From assembly GCF_963678635.1 (NCBI RefSeq), contig NC_087066.1, forward strand, positions 44,565,624 through 44,629,623: a stretch of 64,000 bases of DNA, read 5' to 3'. Made by a program: the position numbers and the translations under genes. Within the stretch, counting starts at the first letter, position 1. Each line of letters opens with the position of its first letter. The notes below the pieces were generated by a model. It ran no database searches. It was not told the origin of the DNA and saw nothing but the letters and a program-made list of their open reading frames with translations. The DNA comes from Symsagittifera roscoffensis. Taxonomy: Eukaryota; Xenacoelomorpha; Acoela; Convolutidae. Positions 1 to 12,192 of this stretch are shown here, in pieces.

Positions 1-684
1 CGAGTTGTACAAAACAATCGGAGTTGATTTGGTAATCTTGATTATGCAAACCGTTTACAATTGCTTTTTGCTTGTTATGTGTGGTGTGTTTACCGACAAG
101 TACCATAATTAAATTTGTTTCTACAGTTTTTCAGAGATTGAGCGCACAACGGGTGAAGTAGTTTCTTTGAGAGTTTTGAGCGGTGACTTCATGAAAAGAA
201 CAGCGATGTAGTTGTTTGTGTAGATGGGAGAAAAAAAGTTGTTTGTGCTCCAAAAGTAGGTCTTGTTTGATTGCAGGTCGTCTTGGGTGATCGTGTCAAG
301 ACTTTAGATCGATGCAATGATGTGTCGGATCCGGTAGGCTTAGAGCGAGACTACGTGCAGGATGAAGTTTGACTTTTCCGTGTGAAGTGCCAAGTGAGTA
401 GAATCGGTATGTGAAATCAACATCGAGTGGGGCATTGGTCTGTTTCAGTGGTTTCTTTTGCTGTTGTGTTGAGTCCATACTTTAAATCCTTTGAGGGTAG
501 TGACTACGGCAACAAAATCAATTGATTTGCCATTCCAGAGTTTGAATGTAATTAAGTTTTCATCTCCTTTGCTGCTCGTGATTTCGGCTTCAAAAAATCT
601 TTTACATTGCATTTATATGTCTGCATCTTGTTATTGAAGTCAGTTTGTAGTTACGATTTGTTAATAATTGTTTTCGCAAAAGCG

Positions 685-693
685 CTTTATATA
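685..693 (-). promoter_or_regulatory. TATA-like box in the terminal (LTR-like) region of A1
   Basis: Read on the minus strand the sequence is TATATAAAG, in a region with no conserved minus-strand ORF near the 3' end of the element. This is where a U3 promoter would sit in a 3' LTR. It is conserved in A2 at 7,279-7,287 and damaged in A3 near 29,590. The LTR boundaries cannot be defined because no matching 5' LTR is present in the window. Confidence 0.35.
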
Positions 694-1342
694 TTTCGGT
701 TACTATAAACAGTCGCTCACACTACAGCTACTCCCGTCAACAGTGTGGGCCTTAAAGCGTGGGTGTAGCTATAGAGCATGCTCAGGACGTCCCGCTGGTT
801 GGTGGGGGGCCAGGAGTATACTTTTATCGTCTCTTTTTGTGTTCAACCTTTTATTTCATTTTTATCAGGTTGTTTCTTTTTTGTTTTGGCTGTGTCTTTT
901 TCTCAAAAATAGAATCATTTGTCTGGGGTTGTCTTTCGACTTTTTTAGCGTTTCATTTGGTTTCAAAAAAAACTTGAAAGTGAGTTTCAAAAGAATAATT
1001 TATCCAGTTTTAAACTGGGTTTAATCCGGTTTGGGTACCGGGGGACTTTTTTTCTTATTCATGCTATTATGTTTGTGGTTTTGTAGCGTTGGTGAGCTGC
1101 AATGGTTAGTTTAAGCTCACTCTTATTTTTTTTTCAAGCCGGGTTAAGAGAAAGTTTGAAAGTTGTGAAAACAAGTTAGAGTTGCTATCATTTAAAATTG
1201 ATACTTGAAATTCATTTATTAAACAATTATTCGTGGGCGAGTTGTGCGAATTGCTGGAAAAATTTTGTGATTTATGGGCGAGTAAAGAGATATTGAAACT
1301 TAAAAAAAACTTCATAAAAAAGGTGAACTTTATTTTAATTTA

Positions 1343-1505
1343 TCTGCATTTTTGTGAATTTACTGCTTTAATTATTGAAATTTTACTGCCAAGTTTTTAA
1401 TACACTGCTTTCGCTAAAGGCTTGTTTTATTTTATATTATCTGCAATTTTGTGAATTTACTGCTTCATTTTTTGAATTTTTACTGCCAAGTTGTGAAAAT
1501 ATTGC
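1343..1505. repeat. Two diverged 60-bp direct repeats in the element A terminal region
   Basis: The motifs TGTGAATTTACTGCTT and TTTTACTGCCAAGTT occur together twice, about 100 bp apart, separated by an AT-rich spacer. The same pair is present in A2 (about 7,940-8,100) and A3 (about 29,930-30,095), so the duplication predates the spread of the copies. It lies between the last minus-strand ORF and the TATA-like box, in probable U3 or 3' UTR sequence. Confidence 0.6.
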
Positions 1506-1603
1506 TATTGTATCTTTAATTTACTTCCTTTAATAATCTACTGCACTTATTAATTTGAATTTTTCAGAAAAGTTTACAATTTTTCATTTGGTTTTTATAC
1601 TTT

Positions 1604-1852
1604 TTAGAAGAATGATGGATGAAATCTGTACAAGGAAAGTAAAAAATCTATAAAAAATCGTGATTGTTTGATATATTTGTTATTTGAAACATTTAATGCC
1701 TGCTTACGAAGGCATGTCATCATCAAAAAATCCATTGGGTAAGTTAATTCGGATTGTGTCGGATGATGTGATGAGTTTTGAAAGCATGCGGACGATGATT
1801 TTAGTTTGGAGCAGAGGCTAGAGCAAGCCCATGCTTTGACGATCTTTCGCAA
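1604..1852 (-). pseudogene. Element A ORF near the 3' end, conserved in three copies (unknown)
   Basis: An 82-codon minus-strand ORF, with counterparts at 8,242-8,445 (A2) and 30,193-30,441 (A3). It has a cysteine-bearing N-terminal part (KAWACSSLCSK) and a second conserved stretch with TCLRKQALNV. I see no catalytic motif and no clear membrane segment. The reading frame is kept in all three copies apart from an early stop in A2. It may be the 3'-most exon or domain of the env-like gene, but that rests only on position. Confidence 0.35.
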
Positions 1853-1897
1853 TTCGTTATCAAATAAGAATTTGTGACCTGTATTTTGAATTAAAAT

Positions 1898-2209
1898 TTA
1901 CAATTTGTGGTAATGTTCACTGTTATGAATATATTCTATTATGGTGATCTCAATGGGCTGTTTATAATCGTGCGAGACTATTAGTGGGCGGGAGTCGTCA
2001 CAATTGAAGGGTTTGGTTAGTGGACAGAATATACACTCTTGTCGAACGGTATCGTAACTATGAAGGATGCAGTGAAGATGAGTATTTTTAATAAAGTAAG
2101 TTAAATTTAAAAAATGGTGATGTGTATTCTGAGTTAATATGTGAAGTTGTAAGAACTTGTAATATGAGTACATGTGTGTTAATTTAGTGCGTAACATAAA
2201 ATCATGCAA
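1898..2209 (-). pseudogene. Element A cysteine-containing ORF (env-like candidate, C-terminal part)
   Basis: A 103-codon minus-strand ORF ending in IHNSEHYHKL, repeated almost unchanged at 30,487-30,798. It contains several cysteines and the segment RQECIFCPLTKPFNCDD. It lies downstream of pol in the transcription order, where envelope-like genes sit in LTR retroelements that carry one. No fusion peptide or anchor can be pointed to, so the envelope assignment is positional inference and could be wrong. Confidence 0.35.
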
Positions 2210-3725
2210 ACAGTGTAAGTCACGTTCCTTAGGTATAAGGAATTGGAAGATTAGTGCAAAGTGGTTGAACTTATGGAAGTAATTTTTGGAAGTCTCATTT
2301 GCATCACTGTTTTTTTTATTGCTCTAGCGATGATGTTGTCGAATTTTTTGTAAGTGCTATCTATGTGAAATACATATTTTAATTTTCTAAAAAAAATCAA
2401 TGAATTGAGGGATAGTATTAGGGTGATCTTCATTTGGTATTAGGGTCATCTTCAAAAAAATTAAACATGGCGTATAATATAGTCAGTTTTTCTAATATGT
2501 AGAAGGGCCATCCTAGAGTTCGTTTTTAAGTTTTAAAAAACTAAAAAAATTTGTTGGTGAAAGATCTTGTCGACAGTTTTTTTCATCAAAAAGATCTAAT
2601 AGTCTCTAATATCTTTGAAATATCCACCCAATCTTGTGCGTAAATATCGGAAGAAGCAGAGGTTTCAGCGAGTTTGTGTAAGTTTTGATCTACTGATTGT
2701 CTTTGTTTTGTATCCATTTTAGTGAGGAGTTCTTGAAGTTGTTGTGTCCAAATGTGATGCTGTATATCTGATCTGGAATAAAAACCTAATTATTGTAAGT
2801 CTTTTTTTGGATTGCGAGCGATTGCTCTTATGCTTTCTGGTGAGAATTTTTTTAGTGGTGGCATAAGGGTAGGATATGGAGTGAGAAGATAGTATTTATC
2901 TTCATTTGGGTTTAGCTGTACTGCTTTGTGGCAATTTTCAGATCCACATGGGACAGGTGTATCCCAAAAATATGAGCGTCTTGATAGTTTATGCACAAAA
3001 TGTACCTCATTTTTATAGAATACAGGGATTCTTTTGTAAGGTTGTTTATCTTCAGAAACGTAAAATGATGAAACTTTATTTTAGTTTATGGGCAGTACCA
3101 GAGAATATTTCCTTCGTAGTCATTGAAAATGGCTCTATTTCGTGATAATAAATATCCTGCATAGGGTAATTTCAATACTCCTAATGCAAGTGATTGTAAG
3201 ATTTGTGTGTGTTCGAATTCACATAGATGGTGAAAAATTTCAGATAGTGACATTTCTTGAAAAATTCTACTTTTTGTGTGATTTGGTTTTCATATATAGG
3301 TGTGTATCATTGTGAATTGCACCAAAATATGTGTTATTTAAAAGTGAGAGTTCTTGTAATCATGTACTATCTCTATATTCTGGGCGAAGTTTTCCGCCAT
3401 GACTTTCTGCGTTTTTAGAAAATGTTACCGGGATGTAAGATTTTTTTTGTCTGTACTGCTTTGATATGGGTGTGCTGGGTTAAAAAGTAGTTTTGCTGTT
3501 TTCATGTCAAAATCTTTTTCGTATTTGACAAGAGTTTTTGATTATTGTGTTTTGAAAAATGGTTTGGGATATTTACAAGCTACTTCTGTTTCAGGGTGAA
3601 ATTTGAATGCAAGTTATTTTTTTTTCAAAACCATCAATTTTGTTATAATTTTGCATATTTGTTCTTGTTTTGTTAGGGTTGATTTTTTAAAACCTCGATA
3701 AAATATTTTTGATGAATTTTTATCA
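2210..3725 (-). other. Element A interior without a continuous ORF
   Basis: This stretch is conserved in A2 (8,830-10,240) and partly in A3, but it breaks into very short frames on both strands. A3 lacks about 580 bp of it: at 31,577 the sequence jumps from the equivalent of A1 2,978 to that of A1 3,530. It is probably decayed coding sequence of the gene flanking it on both sides. Confidence 0.5.
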
Positions 3726-3917
3726 TCATTGCGTGAACTTCAGCAACTTGAAAGGTGGTACACGTGTCTTCAGGGAACCAAACGAGGTTGCCTGGGTTAG
3801 AGTGATAGGATCGCAAAATCCTTGATCACTCTTGCAAGGTAACCGTGTTCGTTGATATGTTACAGTATTATCTTTTAAGTCAATCCTAATTCTTTTTTTT
3901 CCAATTGAACTTTCCAA
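3726..3917 (-). pseudogene. Element A env-like candidate, cysteine-bearing segment
   Basis: A 63-codon minus-strand ORF. The A3 counterpart (31,765-32,133) is longer, 122 codons, because upstream codons stay open. It contains the conserved segments RIDLKDNTVTYQRTRLPCK and SDQGFCDP. The final residues look frameshifted, since the neighbouring frame stays open downstream of the stop in all copies. An ectodomain of an envelope-type protein is plausible from the cysteines and from its position after pol, but no family-defining motif is visible. Confidence 0.35.
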
Positions 3918-4334
3918 TCAAAAAACATCATTTCTTGGTATTCTTTGTTTCTTGTGTCAGCTTTGCAGTTGCAGTGATTATTTATTAAAAATGTGGTATC
4001 TAGTGTTGTCATATAGATTATAAAGTATGCGTTCTGGTGCACCTTGGAACATATTTTTTTTTCTTTTTCAATATGACTGTGGTGATTTTCAAGGTTTGCT
4101 TGATGTGCGGAGTCTGATAAGATTTAAAAGTTACTAGTTTGCGGTCTGTGGCTTGATTTGTAGTTAATTTTTATCATTGTAATTCGTTCTTGCAATCTTC
4201 AGGGTTAATATGTAAAAGTCTTTCGATATTACTTTGAAAAAACAGTTTGTGGTCGTGTCAATTTTGGTTTCCTTTTGAGACTTGTGAGCAATTTACTTTT
4301 TTCTCTAAAACTTTTGCCTTGATTTTGTATCCTT

Positions 4335-4589
4335 TTAAAGTTGTAGATCGTGCTTTGAATAAAAAGTAGCTTCTATAATTGTTGATTCTAAATCTTGTGT
4401 TTTAGATTGGCATTGGGTTACTTGATTGTTTGCGTACTTACGTAGTGTTTTTTGCTGATTTGCTTCACAATCATAATCTGTAACTAGGAAGTCTTGTGGT
4501 CCTCTTCGGGAGAAAAATTTTGATGAGAAACAGGTTCTAAAAACACAATGGGAATTGATTTTAAGAAAAAAAACTAATAAAAGACACAT
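4335..4589 (-). pseudogene. Element A ORF with conserved SRRGPQDFLVTDYDC segment
   Basis: An 84-codon minus-strand ORF. A3 keeps a 119-codon version at 32,270-32,629 with a basic C-terminal tail (KAKVLEKKSKLLTSLKRK). The A1 version lost one base near 4,358 and ends early. The FFSRR stretch followed by DYDC is conserved in all copies. I do not recognise a family. It probably belongs to the same long gene as the ORFs at 3,726 and 1,898. Confidence 0.35.
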
Positions 4590-4928
4590 GTGTAAGATAG
4601 TCCTGAATATAGCTTAGAATGCAGTGTATCCAAGTGTCTTTTTAGTAACCCTATCATATTTAGAGATAAGTTCTGTTGTGATAAAGGGAGGGGTAATGGT
4701 TGAGCTGTTATATTTGGTGGAGCTAGAGGTAGTGGGTGGTGTACTAAATTTTTGAGTTATACTGTTATTTCAAATTTAAGGATGAAAATATCTTGAGTAA
4801 CGATTTGTATATTATGTTCTTGTATAACTTTGTGGTTGTCGTGTCTATATTTTAATCGGCTTAGTGCCCAATTATGTTATCTTTTGTTATGAGGATGTTG
4901 CCCAAAAAGGGGAGAGGGTGCTACGAAT

Positions 4929-5159
4929 TTATTCCAGTCTAATCGTAAGGGTACATGAATGGTTGAAAGTCGACGATATCGATTGTCCAAATTTGCAGAT
5001 GAATTTAGGGGAAATGTAGTAGTTGGTTTCGGACCTGTTGTTGAAGGTGCTCATGGTAGTGATAAGGTTTCTGGCATTGATAGTGAGGTGTATGATTATA
5101 TATCTACTGGTTTGCTCACTAATTTTGGTTCGCCTTGAGTGAATGCTTTTGAAATCCAA
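4929..5159 (-). pseudogene. Element A short conserved ORF (unknown)
   Basis: A 76-codon minus-strand ORF starting MDFKSIHSRRTKIS, with near-identical 67-codon counterparts at 11,479-11,682 and 32,998-33,201. It is rich in Ser, Thr, Ile and Asn, with one cysteine in FICKFGQS. I cannot assign a function. Conservation across copies shows common descent but not selection, because the non-coding flanks are equally conserved. Confidence 0.3.
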
Positions 5160-5278
5160 TGTGGAAGTCGTTGTGTTGAAGTGGGAGGGGTAAAACTATT
5201 TTCACGAATTTGTTCGGAAGTTGGCGTTTAACCTAAGTATTCTGATTGAATATTCGGATTATTTTGCTGTGAAATAGT

Positions 5279-5713
5279 TTAATAGTGACGGGGGGTACTT
5301 TGAATTGTAGTATTTGAGAGATCTAAAGGGGTCGAAGATGGTGAAGAAGTTATATTGAATGGAACTCTCGTTGTCTCAAAATTCAGATTTCGTCGCGGAT
5401 GGATTATTTGTCTATCTATTGTGGATGTCTGATTTTGGTTTTGACTTGGGTGTCTTGTTCTATTAGGATCTTGTTGGAGTGAAGAGTAGATAATATTTGT
5501 CGGTTTGTATTGTTGTTCACTTAAGGGTGCATGGCGGATTGCTGGTATCAATGGTTCGGATTCGTGTCTTTCTTCGAATGTATAGAGATTTACTTGAAAG
5601 GAAGTCCATGTAGATAATTGAGATTGATTTGTTTGACTTAATATTGGTGTTTTTGGGGGGTCCTGGTATGTAGCAGTTGGTGGGGGTTTGTTAAGTTGGT
5701 TGTTGATTAGCAA
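5279..5713 (-). pseudogene. Element A Pro/Gln/Ser/Thr-rich ORF (unknown, between pol and env-like region)
   Basis: A 144-codon minus-strand ORF beginning MLINNQLNKPPPTATYQ. It is the longest uninterrupted frame in the 3' half, and the same 144-codon length is preserved at 11,758-12,192 and 33,321-33,755. The composition is low-complexity, rich in P, Q, S, T and N, suggesting a disordered segment. No enzyme motif is visible. It lies after the integrase region and before the cysteine-bearing ORFs. It could be a pol C-terminal tail, an envelope leader or an accessory protein. Identical length in three copies makes it the best-preserved frame of this element's 3' half. Confidence 0.45.
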
Positions 5714-6156
5714 TTTTGGAATAGTTTGAATATTTTTTTCTTATGATTAATTAAACCTATGTGTTTATAACTTCCTTCTATGAAAATCATTAAGAGGAAT
5801 GTTGACAATGCAAAGAATTTTTTTGCTTTTTTATTTTTTTTACAAATTGTTTAAATTAGCGAAACTAGAAAGGTGAGAAAAATAACAAAAAGAAAAAAGA
5901 TGTCTTTCTTATTGATTAAATGTCGTTAAGTTTAAAATGTTGTTGAAGTTTTGTACCTGAGGAGGTGATCAAAAACTTTGAGAAGTTTTATTAGGCTTTT
6001 AGTAGCTAGTGAAAAATTTTAAATAAGCTGCAAAAAATAATGAAAAAGAGAAGTGCTATTTCCAAAATGTTTATGGTGAAGAAAATACAAAGTTTTAAGA
6101 ATGTTGTAAAAAGTGAAAGTAACTCTCAAATGATTCTTTTAAAGTATTGGACTGGT

Positions 6157-6384
6157 CTAGAGAGAAGCATTCGAGAAGTCATTTGTTTTGTCGAAGCTTT
6201 TTTCTCCTTTTTTCGGGTTGGGGATCGTCGGATTGCTTATTGACTTTTGACAAGTGGGTTGAACATGGGGAATGTTTGGTGAAGTAAAGTCTGGAGGCTT
6301 AGGAACAAAAATAGTGGTTTTACTTTTCTTCACTGGTTGGTTGGAGTTTTTCGAAGTTGTATCAATTTTCGGCTGAAAGATCAA
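6157..6384 (-). pseudogene. Element A Pro/Ser/Lys-rich ORF (unknown)
   Basis: A 75-codon minus-strand ORF ending KTNDFSNASL, with copies at 12,634-12,861 (75 codons) and 34,087-34,311 (74 codons). It contains FVPKPPDFTSP and NPTIPNPKKGEKS, a disordered, basic, proline-rich composition. It directly follows the possible pol C-terminus (6,409 onward) in the transcription direction, so it could be the tail of the polyprotein or the start of the next gene. Confidence 0.35.
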
Positions 6385-8241
6385 GCCAGATTTTGTCCTA
6401 TGGCTTATTTATTGTTTTTCCTTGGGGAAATTTGGGGTATAAATTGAGAAACTATAATTGATTTTTTTTTCTGAGCGATAGGGGAGGGTTGTGACATTTA
6501 TGTTATGCTTTTTTAAAGATGTCAAATGTGAGGGTATATTATATTTTCTATTCCGACCGGTTCTTGTGGCTAGCTTGCGCCAAATGCTCCTAATAACGAG
6601 TTGTACAAAACAATCGGAAGTTGATTCGGTAATCTTATGCAAACCGTTTACAATTGCTTTTTGCTTGTTATGTGTGGTGTGTTTACCGACAAGTACCATA
6701 ATTAAATTTGTTTCTACAGTTTTTCAGAGATTGAGCGCACAACGGGTGAAGTAGTTTCTTGGAGAGTTTTGAGCGGTGACTTCATGAAAAGAAGAGCGAT
6801 GTAGTTGTTTGTGTAGATGGGAGAAAAAAAGTTGTTTGTGCTCCAAAAGTAGGTCTTGTTTGATCGCGGGTCGTCTTGGGTGATCGTGTCAAGACTTTAG
6901 ATCGATGCAATGATGTGTCGGATCCGGTAAGCTTAGAGCGAGACTACGTGCAGGATGAAGTTTGACTTTTCCGTGTGAAGTGCCAAGTGAGTAGAATCGG
7001 TATGTGAAATCAACATCGAGTGGGGGCATTGGTCTGTTTCAGTGGTTTCCTTTGCTGTTATGTTGAGTCCATACTTTAAATCCTTTGAGGGTAGTGACTA
7101 CGGCAACAAAATCAATTGATTTGCCATTCCAGAGTTTGAATGTAATTAAGTTTTCATCTCCTTTGCTGCTCGTGATTTTGGCTCCAAGAAATCTTTTACA
7201 TTGCATTTATATGTCTACATCTTGTTATTGAAGTCAGTTTGTAGTTACGATTTGTTAATAATTGTTTTCGCAAAAGCGCTTTATATATTTCGGTTACTAT
7301 AAAGAGTCGCTCACACTACAGCTACTCCCGTCAACAGTGTGGGCCTTAAAGCGTGGGTGTAGCTATAGAGCATGCTCAGGACGTCCCTCTGGTTGGTGGG
7401 GCCAGGAGTATACTTTTATCGTCTCTTTTTGTGTTCAACCTTTTAATTCATTTTTATCAGGTTGTTTCTTTTTTTTTGTTTTGGCTGTGTCTTTTTCTCA
7501 AAAATAGAATCATTTGTCTGGGGTTGTCTTTCGACTTTTTTAGCGTTTCATTTGGTTTCAAAAAAACTTGAAAGTGAGTTTCAAAAGAATAATTTATCCA
7601 GTTTTAAACTGGGTTTAATCCGGTTTGGGTACCGTGGGACTTTTTTTCTTTATCATGCTATTATGTTTGTGGTTTTGTAGCGTTGGTGAGCTGCAATGGT
7701 TAGTTTAAGCTCACTCTTATTTTTTTTTCAAGCCGGGTTAAGAGAAAGTTTGAAAGTTGTGAAAACAAGTTAGAGTTGCTATCATTTAAAATTGATACTT
7801 GAAATTCATTTATTAACCAATTATTCGTGGGCGAGTTGTGCGAATTGCTGGAAAAATTTTGTGATTTATGGGCGAGTAAAGAGATATTGAAACTTAAAAA
7901 AAAACTTCATAAAAATATTAACTTTATTTTAATTTATCTGCATTTTTGTGAATTTACTGCTTTAATTATTGAAATTTTTCTGCCAAGTTTTTAATACACT
8001 GCTTTCGCTAAAGGCTTGTTTTTTTTTATATTATCTGCAATTTTGTGAATTAACTGCTTCATTTTTTGAACTTTTACTGCCCAGTTATGAACATATTGCT
8101 ATTGTATCTTTAATTTACTTCCTTTAATAATCTACTGCACTTATTAATTTGAATTTTTCAGAAAAGTTTACAATTTTTCATTTGGTTTTTATACTTTTCA
8201 GAAGAATGATGGATGAAATCTGTACAGGGAAAGTAAAAAAT

Positions 8242-8445
8242 CTATAAAAATCGTGATTGTTTGATATACTTGTTAGTTGAAACATTTAATGCCTGCTTAC
8301 GAAGGCATGTCATCATCAAAAAATCAATTGGGTAAGTTAATTCGGATTGTTTCGGATGATGTGATAAGTTTCGAAAGCATGCGGACGATGATTTTAGTTT
8401 GGAGCAGAGGCTAGAGCAAGCCCATGCTTTGACGATCTTTCGCAA
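8242..8445 (-). pseudogene. A2 copy of the 3'-terminal element A ORF
   Basis: A 67-codon counterpart of the A1 ORF at 1,604-1,852, with the same N-terminus (MRKIVKAWACSSLCSK) and an earlier stop. Function unknown. Confidence 0.3.
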
Positions 8446-11400
8446 TTCGTTATCAAGTAAGAATTTGTGACCTGTATTTTGAATTAAAATTTACAATTTG
8501 TGGTAATGTTCACTGTTATGAATATATTCTATTATGGTGATCTCAATGGGCTGTTTATAATCGTGCGAGACTAATAGTGGGCGGGAGTCGTCACAATTGA
8601 AGGGTTTGGTTAGTGGACAGAATATACACTCTTGTCGAATGATATCGTAACTATAAAGGATGCAGTGAAGATGAGTATTTTTAATACAGTAAGTTAAATT
8701 TAAAAAAATGGTGATGTGTATTCTGAGTTAATATGTGAAGTTGTAAGAACTTGTAATATGAGTACATGTGTGTTAATTTAGTGCGTAACATAAAATCGTG
8801 CAAACAGTGTAAGTCACGTTCCTTAGGTATAAGGAATTGGAAGGTTAGTGCAAAGTGGTTGAACTTATGGAAGTAATTTTTGGAAGTCTCATATGCATCA
8901 CTGTTTTTTTATTGCTTAAAAAAATATATATGAATTGAGGGATAGTATTAGGGTGATCTTCATTTGGTATTAGGGTCATCTTCAAAAAAATTAAACATGG
9001 CGTATAATATAGTCAGTTTTTCTAATATGTAGAAGGGCCATCCTAGAGTTCGTTTTTAAGTTTTACAAAACTAAAAAATTTGTTGGTGAAAGATCTTGTC
9101 GACAGTTTTTTTCATCAAAAAGATCTAATAGTCTCTAATATCTTTGAAATATCCACCCAATCTTGTGCGTAAATATCGGAAGGACCAGAGGCTTCAGCGA
9201 GTTTGTGTAAGTTTTGATCTACTGATTGTCTTTGTTTTGTATCCACTTTAGTGAGGAGTTCTTGAAGTTGTTGTGTCCAAATGTGATGCTGTATATCTGA
9301 TCTGGAATAAATACCTAATTATTGTAAGTCTTTTTTTGGATTGCGAGCGATTGCTCTTATGCTTTCTGGTGAGAATTTTTTTAGTGGTGGCATAAGGGTA
9401 GGATATGGAGTGAGAAGATAGTATTTATCTTCATTTGGGTTTAGCTTTACTGCTTTGTGGCAATTTTCAGATCCACATGGGACAGGTGTATCCCAAAAAT
9501 ATGAGCGTCTTGAAAGTTATCCACAAAATGTACCTTAATTTTATAGAATACAGGGATTCTTTTGTAAGGTTGTTTATCTTCAGAAACGTAAAATGATGAA
9601 ACTTTCTTTTAGTTTATGGGTAGTACCAGAGAATATTTCCTCCGTAGTCATTGAAAATGGCTCTATTTCGTGATAATAAATATCCTCCATAGGGTAATTT
9701 CAATACTGCTAATGCAAGTGATTGTAAGATTTGTGTGTGTTCGAATTCACATAGATGGTGAAAAATTTCAGATAGTGACATTTCTTGAAAAATTCTACTT
9801 TTTGTGTAATTTGGTTTTCATATCTAGGTGTGTATCATTGTGAATTGCACCAAAACATGTGTTATTCATAAGTGAGGGTTCTTGTAATCATGTACTATCT
9901 CTATCTTCTGGGCGAAATTTTCCGCCAGGAATTTCTGCGTTTTTAGAAAATGTTACCGGGATGTAAGATTTTTTTGTCTGCACTGCTTTGATATAGGTGT
10001 GCTGGGCTAATAATTAGTTTTCCTGTTTTCATGTCAAAATCTTTTGACAAGAGTTTTTGATTATTGTGTTTTGAAAAATGGTTTGGGATATTTACAAGCT
10101 ACTTCTGTTTCAGGGTGAAATTTGAATGCAAGTTATTTTTTTTTTCAAAGTCATCAATTTTGTTATAATTTTGCATATTTGATCTTGTTTTGTTAGGGTT
10201 GATTTTTTAAAACCTCAATAAAATATTTTTGATGAATTTTTATCATCATTGCGTGAACTTCAGCTACTTGAAAGGTGGTACACGTGTCTTCAGGGAACCA
10301 AACGAGGTTGCCTGGGTTAGAGTGATAGGATCGCAAAATCCTTGATCACTCTTGCAAGGTAACCGTGTTCGTTGATATGTTACAGTATTATCTTTTAAGT
10401 CAATCCTAATTCTTTTTTTTCCAATTGAACTTTCCAATCAAAAAACATCATTTCTTGGTATTCTTTGTTTCTTGTGTCAGCTTTGCAGTTGCAGTGATTA
10501 TTTATTCCAAATGTGGTATCTAGTGTTGTCATATAGATCATAAAGTATGCGTTCTGGTGCACCTTGGAACATATTTTTTTTTCTTTTTCAATATGACTGT
10601 GGTGATTTTCAAGGTTTGCTTGATGTGCGGAGTCTGATAAGATTTAAAAGTTACTAGTTTGCGGTCTGTGGCTTGATTTGTAGTTAATTTTTATCATTGT
10701 AATTCGTTCTTGCAATCTTCAGGGTTAATATGTAAAAGTCTTTCGATATTACTTTGAAAAAACAGTTTGTGGTCGTGTCAATTTTGGTTTCCTTTTGAAA
10801 CTTGTGAGCAATTTACTTTTTTTCTCCAAAACTTTTGCCTTGATTTTGTATCCTTTTAAAGTTGTAGATCGTGCTTTTGAATAAAAAGTAGCTTCTATAT
10901 TTGTTGATTCTAAATCTTGTGTTTTAGATTGGCATTGGGTTACTTGATTGTTTGCGTACTTACATAGTGTTTTTTGCTGATTTGCTTCACAATCATAATC
11001 TGTAACTAGGAAGTCTTGTGGTCCTCTTCGGGAGAAAAATTTCGATGAGAAACAGGTTCTAAATTTACAATGGGAATTGATTTTAAGAAAAAAAAACTAT
11101 TAAAAGACACATGTGTAAGATAGTCCTGAATATAGATTAGAATGCAGTGTATCCAAGTGTCTTTTTAGTAACCCTATCATATTTAGAGATAAGTTCTGTT
11201 GTGATAAAGGGAGGGGTAATGGTTGAGCTGTTATATTTGGTGCAGCTAGAGGTAATGGGTGGTGTACTAAATTTTTGAGTTATACTGTTATTTCAAATTT
11301 AAGGATGAAAATATCTTGAGTAACGATTTGTATATTATGTTCTTGTATAACTTTGTGGATGTCGTGTCTATATTTTAATCGGCTAAGTGCCCAATTATGT

Positions 11401-11478
11401 TATCTTTTGTTATGAAGATGTTGCCCAAAAAGGGGAGAGGGTGCTACGAATTTATTCCAGTCTAATCGTAAGGGTACA

Positions 11479-11682
11479 TTAATGGTTGAAAGTCGACGAT
11501 ATCGATTGTCCAAATTTGCAGATGAATTTAGGGGAAATGTAGTAGTTGGTTTCGGACCTGTTGTTGAAGGTGCTCATGGTAGTGATAAGGTTTCTGGCAT
11601 TGATAGTGAGGTGTATGATTATATATCTACTGGTTTGCTCACTAATTTTGGTTCGCCTTGAGTGAATGCTTTTGAAATCCAA
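11479..11682 (-). pseudogene. A2 copy of the short conserved MDFKSIHSRR ORF
   Basis: A 67-codon counterpart of 4,929-5,159. A base change near 11,480 creates a stop earlier than in A1. Function unknown. Confidence 0.3.
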
Positions 11683-11757
11683 TGTGGAAGTCGTTGTGTT
11701 GAAGTGGGAGATGTAAAATTATTTTCACGAATTCGGATTATTTTGCTGTGAAATAGT

Positions 11758-12192
11758 TTAATAGTGACGGGGGGTACTTTGAATTGTAGTATTTGAGATA
11801 TCTAAAGGGGTCGAAGATGGTGAAGAAGTTATATTGAAATGAACTCTCGTTGTCTCAAAATTCAGATTTCGTCGCGGATGGATTATTTGTCTATCTATTG
11901 TGGATGTCTGATTTTGGTTTTGACTTGGGTGTCTTGTTCTAATAGGATCTTGTTGGAGTGAAGAGTAGATATTATTTGTCGGTTTGTATTGTTGTTCACT
12001 TAAGGTTGCATGGCGGATTGCTGGTATCAAAGGTTCGGATTCGTGTCTTTCTTCGAATGTATAGAGATTTACTTGAAAGGAAGTCCATGTAGATAATTGA
12101 GATTGATTTGTTTGACTTAATATTGGTGTTTTTTGGGGGTCCTGGTATGTAGCAGTTGGTGGGGGGTTGTTGAGTTGGTTGTTGATTAGCAA
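11758..12192 (-). pseudogene. A2 copy of the Pro/Gln-rich ORF
   Basis: 144 codons, the same length as the A1 and A3 versions, with scattered substitutions. Low-complexity P/Q/S/T composition and no domain recognised. Confidence 0.45.

Larger units (their letters stand above)
1..6553 (-). mobile_element. Element A copy 1 (A1), 3' half of a large Ty3-like LTR retroelement
   Basis: The whole segment recurs with small differences at 6,554-13,655 and 28,869-35,107. The third copy runs on into gag, protease, RT, RNase H and integrase on the same strand, which identifies the family as a Ty3-like retroelement read leftwards. A1 holds only the part downstream of integrase. It is cut by the window edge on the left and stops at 6,553, where the matching sequence in A2 and A3 continues but A1 switches abruptly to the left end of A2. 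All ORFs are short and interrupted, so the copy is dead. Confidence 0.75.

Noticed and set aside
668-1024. 118-codon plus-strand ORF, with relatives at 7,262 and 29,654, as a gene
   Set aside because: It lies antisense in the probable LTR/3' region of element A and is hydrophobic mainly because the strand is T-rich. The starts are not ATG and the frame changes between copies through simple indels in T and A runs.
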